This document shows positions 13,637-14,925 of a stretch of 14,925 bases of DNA, one piece after another. This DNA comes from CAZAQS01 sp964486825 (GTDB lineage Bacteria; Chloroflexota; Anaerolineae; Anaerolineales; UBA4823), in NCBI GenBank assembly GCA_964486825.1, contig CAZAQS010000109.1, positions 1-14,925 of the forward strand, written 5' to 3'. Positions within the stretch are counted from its first letter, which is position 1; each line of letters starts with the position of its first letter. Under the pieces are notes generated by a model. The model ran no database searches, was not told where the DNA came from, and saw only the letters and a list, made by a program, of their open reading frames with translations. A program made the position numbers and the translations under genes.

Positions 13637-14925
13637 TTATTCAGCCGGGACGATGCGGTAAATCCGCCCGCTCTCCCCACCTGGGTATGGGCTTTCCGAG
13701 GTCAGCATGTAAAGCTCATTATCCTCGTCTTGTCCGAACGAGAGCAGGAAAGCTCCCAGCTCATCTTGACCCGCGATCTCTAGCTCTTGGATTTCCCACA
13801 GCTCACCCTCGCTTTCAGGGGGTGAGGCTACCAGGAGCAAGCCATCCCCTTGCGTAAAGCTGGTGCTCCAGTCGCCAAAGATATAACGGCCCTCGAATTC
13901 CGGTAAAGCCTCGCCACGGTATATATACCCACCGACCACCACCAGCCCAAGTCCATCTTCCTGGTTGAGATGGGGGTATTCGATCACCGGGTCGATCAAC
14001 GGCTCGCCATGTGGACCGGTATCAGGGCACTCATCCGGGATCTGCTGGGGCTCCTCAGCATCGAAGCAATGTGTTCCCTCTTTGATGTTCCACCCGTAGT
14101 TGCCGCCCCGCTCCACGATGCTCACCTCTTCCCACATGTCCTGCCCGGCGTCAGCAGCGAAAAGCGCTCCCCCGCCGCCGGCGTCAAAGGTGATCCGCCA
14201 GGGGTTGCGGAAACCGTAAGCCCAGATTTCATCCTCCCCCTCCTGGCCTACGAAGGGATTATCCTCAGGTATACCATATGGCTCCTCTCCATCAACGTCT
14301 ATGCGCAGAATGCTGCCCAACAAGGTCGTGATATCCTGCCCGTTCCCCAGGGGCGGGTGACCTTCACCTACGTCGTTGGCGCCGCCTCCATCCCCAAGCG
14401 GGATGTAAAGATAACCGTCATCAGGACCAAAGACGATCTGGCCTCCATCGTGGTTGAACTGAGGCTGGTCCACTTCCATGATAATTCGTTCGCTATCCGG
14501 ATCCGCCAGGTTCTCATCCTCTTCTGAAACTATGAACTCAGAGATATGGCTGGTATGGTCCCAACCCGAAGGCGCGCCATCTCTTAAGGGAGCGCTGTAA
14601 TATACGTAGAAGCTCCCGTTCTGTTCATACTCGGGATGAAAAGCTAGCCCAAGCAAGCCCCGCTCGTCGAAGCCTTCCCGCAAATCGATCATCCGGTCTC
14701 GCAGGTCAAGGAAAGGCTCATCCAGGCTCTCTCCCTCAGGGGACAGTACATAGATGACCCCTACCTGGTCGGCTACTAACATGCGGCCGCTCCCGTCAGG
14801 CACAGGCTTGAGAGCCACAGGCGCAGCAAAGCCCTCCGCTACCAGCTCCAGGCCTATGCCTGGCTTGAAGGGCGCCTCTTTGCGAGGAATTCCTTTTTCG
14901 TGGCCTCCTACAACCGGCCTACGAG
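13637..14925 (-). CDS. PQQ-dependent soluble sugar dehydrogenase (5' end outside window)
   Basis: This is a glucose/sorbosone-type dehydrogenase with a six-bladed beta-propeller, expected to oxidise aldose sugars outside the cytoplasm with pyrroloquinoline quinone. Family marks are MLVADQVGVIYVL, DERGLLGLAFHPEY, FNHDGGQIVFGPDDGYLYIPLGDGG, GSILRIDVDG, EIWAYGFRNPWRITFD and RGGNYGWNIKEGTHCFD, and the C-terminus closes with GRIYRIVP. The first possible start codon is GTG at 14818. The frame is open beyond it to the window edge and reads IGLELVAEGFAAPVALKPVP, typical of the first blade, so the true start lies past 14925. Any signal peptide would also lie outside. The protein is rich in Asp and Glu. 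The PQQ and calcium ligands were not individually assigned, and a related non-PQQ propeller is possible. Confidence 0.88.
   Translation of the reverse strand, partial: RRPVVGGHEKGIPRKEAPFKPGIGLELVAEGFAAPVALKPVPDGSGRMLVADQVGVIYVLSPEGESLDEPFLDLRDRMIDLREGFDERGLLGLAFHPEYEQNGSFYVYYSAPLRDGAPSGWDHTSHISEFIVSEEDENLADPDSERIIMEVDQPQFNHDGGQIVFGPDDGYLYIPLGDGGGANDVGEGHPPLGNGQDITTLLGSILRIDVDGEEPYGIPEDNPFVGQEGEDEIWAYGFRNPWRITFDAGGGGALFAADAGQDMWEEVSIVERGGNYGWNIKEGTHCFDAEEPQQIPDECPDTGPHGEPLIDPVIEYPHLNQEDGLGLVVVGGYIYRGEALPEFEGRYIFGDWSTSFTQGDGLLLVASPPESEGELWEIQELEIAGQDELGAFLLSFGQDEDNELYMLTSESPYPGGESGRIYRIVPAE

Noticed and set aside
13970..14527. Plus-strand open frame of 185 codons
   Set aside because: Antisense to the sugar dehydrogenase, whose conserved motifs identify the real frame.

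Overview
The window looks like a piece of a Chloroflexota (Anaerolineae-like) chromosome or metagenomic contig that carries a phage-derived block at its left end. The lineage is an inference. It rests on the combination of KaiB/KaiC, a secreted P-domain/C39-like protein, a small lipoprotein of a type I associate with Chloroflexota, and a PQQ-type sugar dehydrogenase. No rRNA, tRNA or phylogenetic marker is present to confirm it.

Region 1 (1-5030, minus strand) is a compact phage late operon. In transcription order it holds a holin-like membrane protein, a large terminase, a GH25 lysozyme, a portal protein, a small C5 cytosine methyltransferase, and a further gene that starts at 53 and runs off the left edge. 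Several stop/start pairs overlap by 1-4 nt, so the genes are probably translationally coupled. No capsid, tail, integrase or repressor gene is visible, so the rest of the element would lie to the left. Upstream of the operon (5082-5246) is a candidate promoter preceded by an array of CGGTTAACCG-type palindromes. This is the most striking regulatory feature of the window.

Region 2 (5371-8404) is a signalling module. KaiC (two ATPase domains plus a C-terminal coiled coil) and KaiB lie on the minus strand and probably form one operon. A single-domain response regulator is transcribed divergently from the shared 438-bp intergenic region. KaiC keeps Ser-Thr at the position of the cyanobacterial KaiC phosphorylation pair, so a phosphorylation-based timer or stress switch is plausible but unproven.

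Region 3 (8405-9217) holds a GC-rich hairpin after the regulator. It is followed by a strongly folded candidate non-coding RNA of unknown family (core 8600-8719) with its own extended -10 promoter, and then a small gene of unknown function.

Region 4 (9218-12157, minus strand) is a likely three-gene operon: a secreted P-domain/C39-like protein, agmatinase, and a nitroreductase that starts at TTG. A small lipoprotein (12349-12804) is divergent from it and ends at a near-ideal terminator.

Region 5 (12881-13636) has no convincing gene but several inverted repeats, including an 18-bp perfect one made of self-palindromic arms. Region 6 (13637 to the right edge, minus strand) is a soluble PQQ-dependent sugar dehydrogenase whose 5' end lies outside the window.
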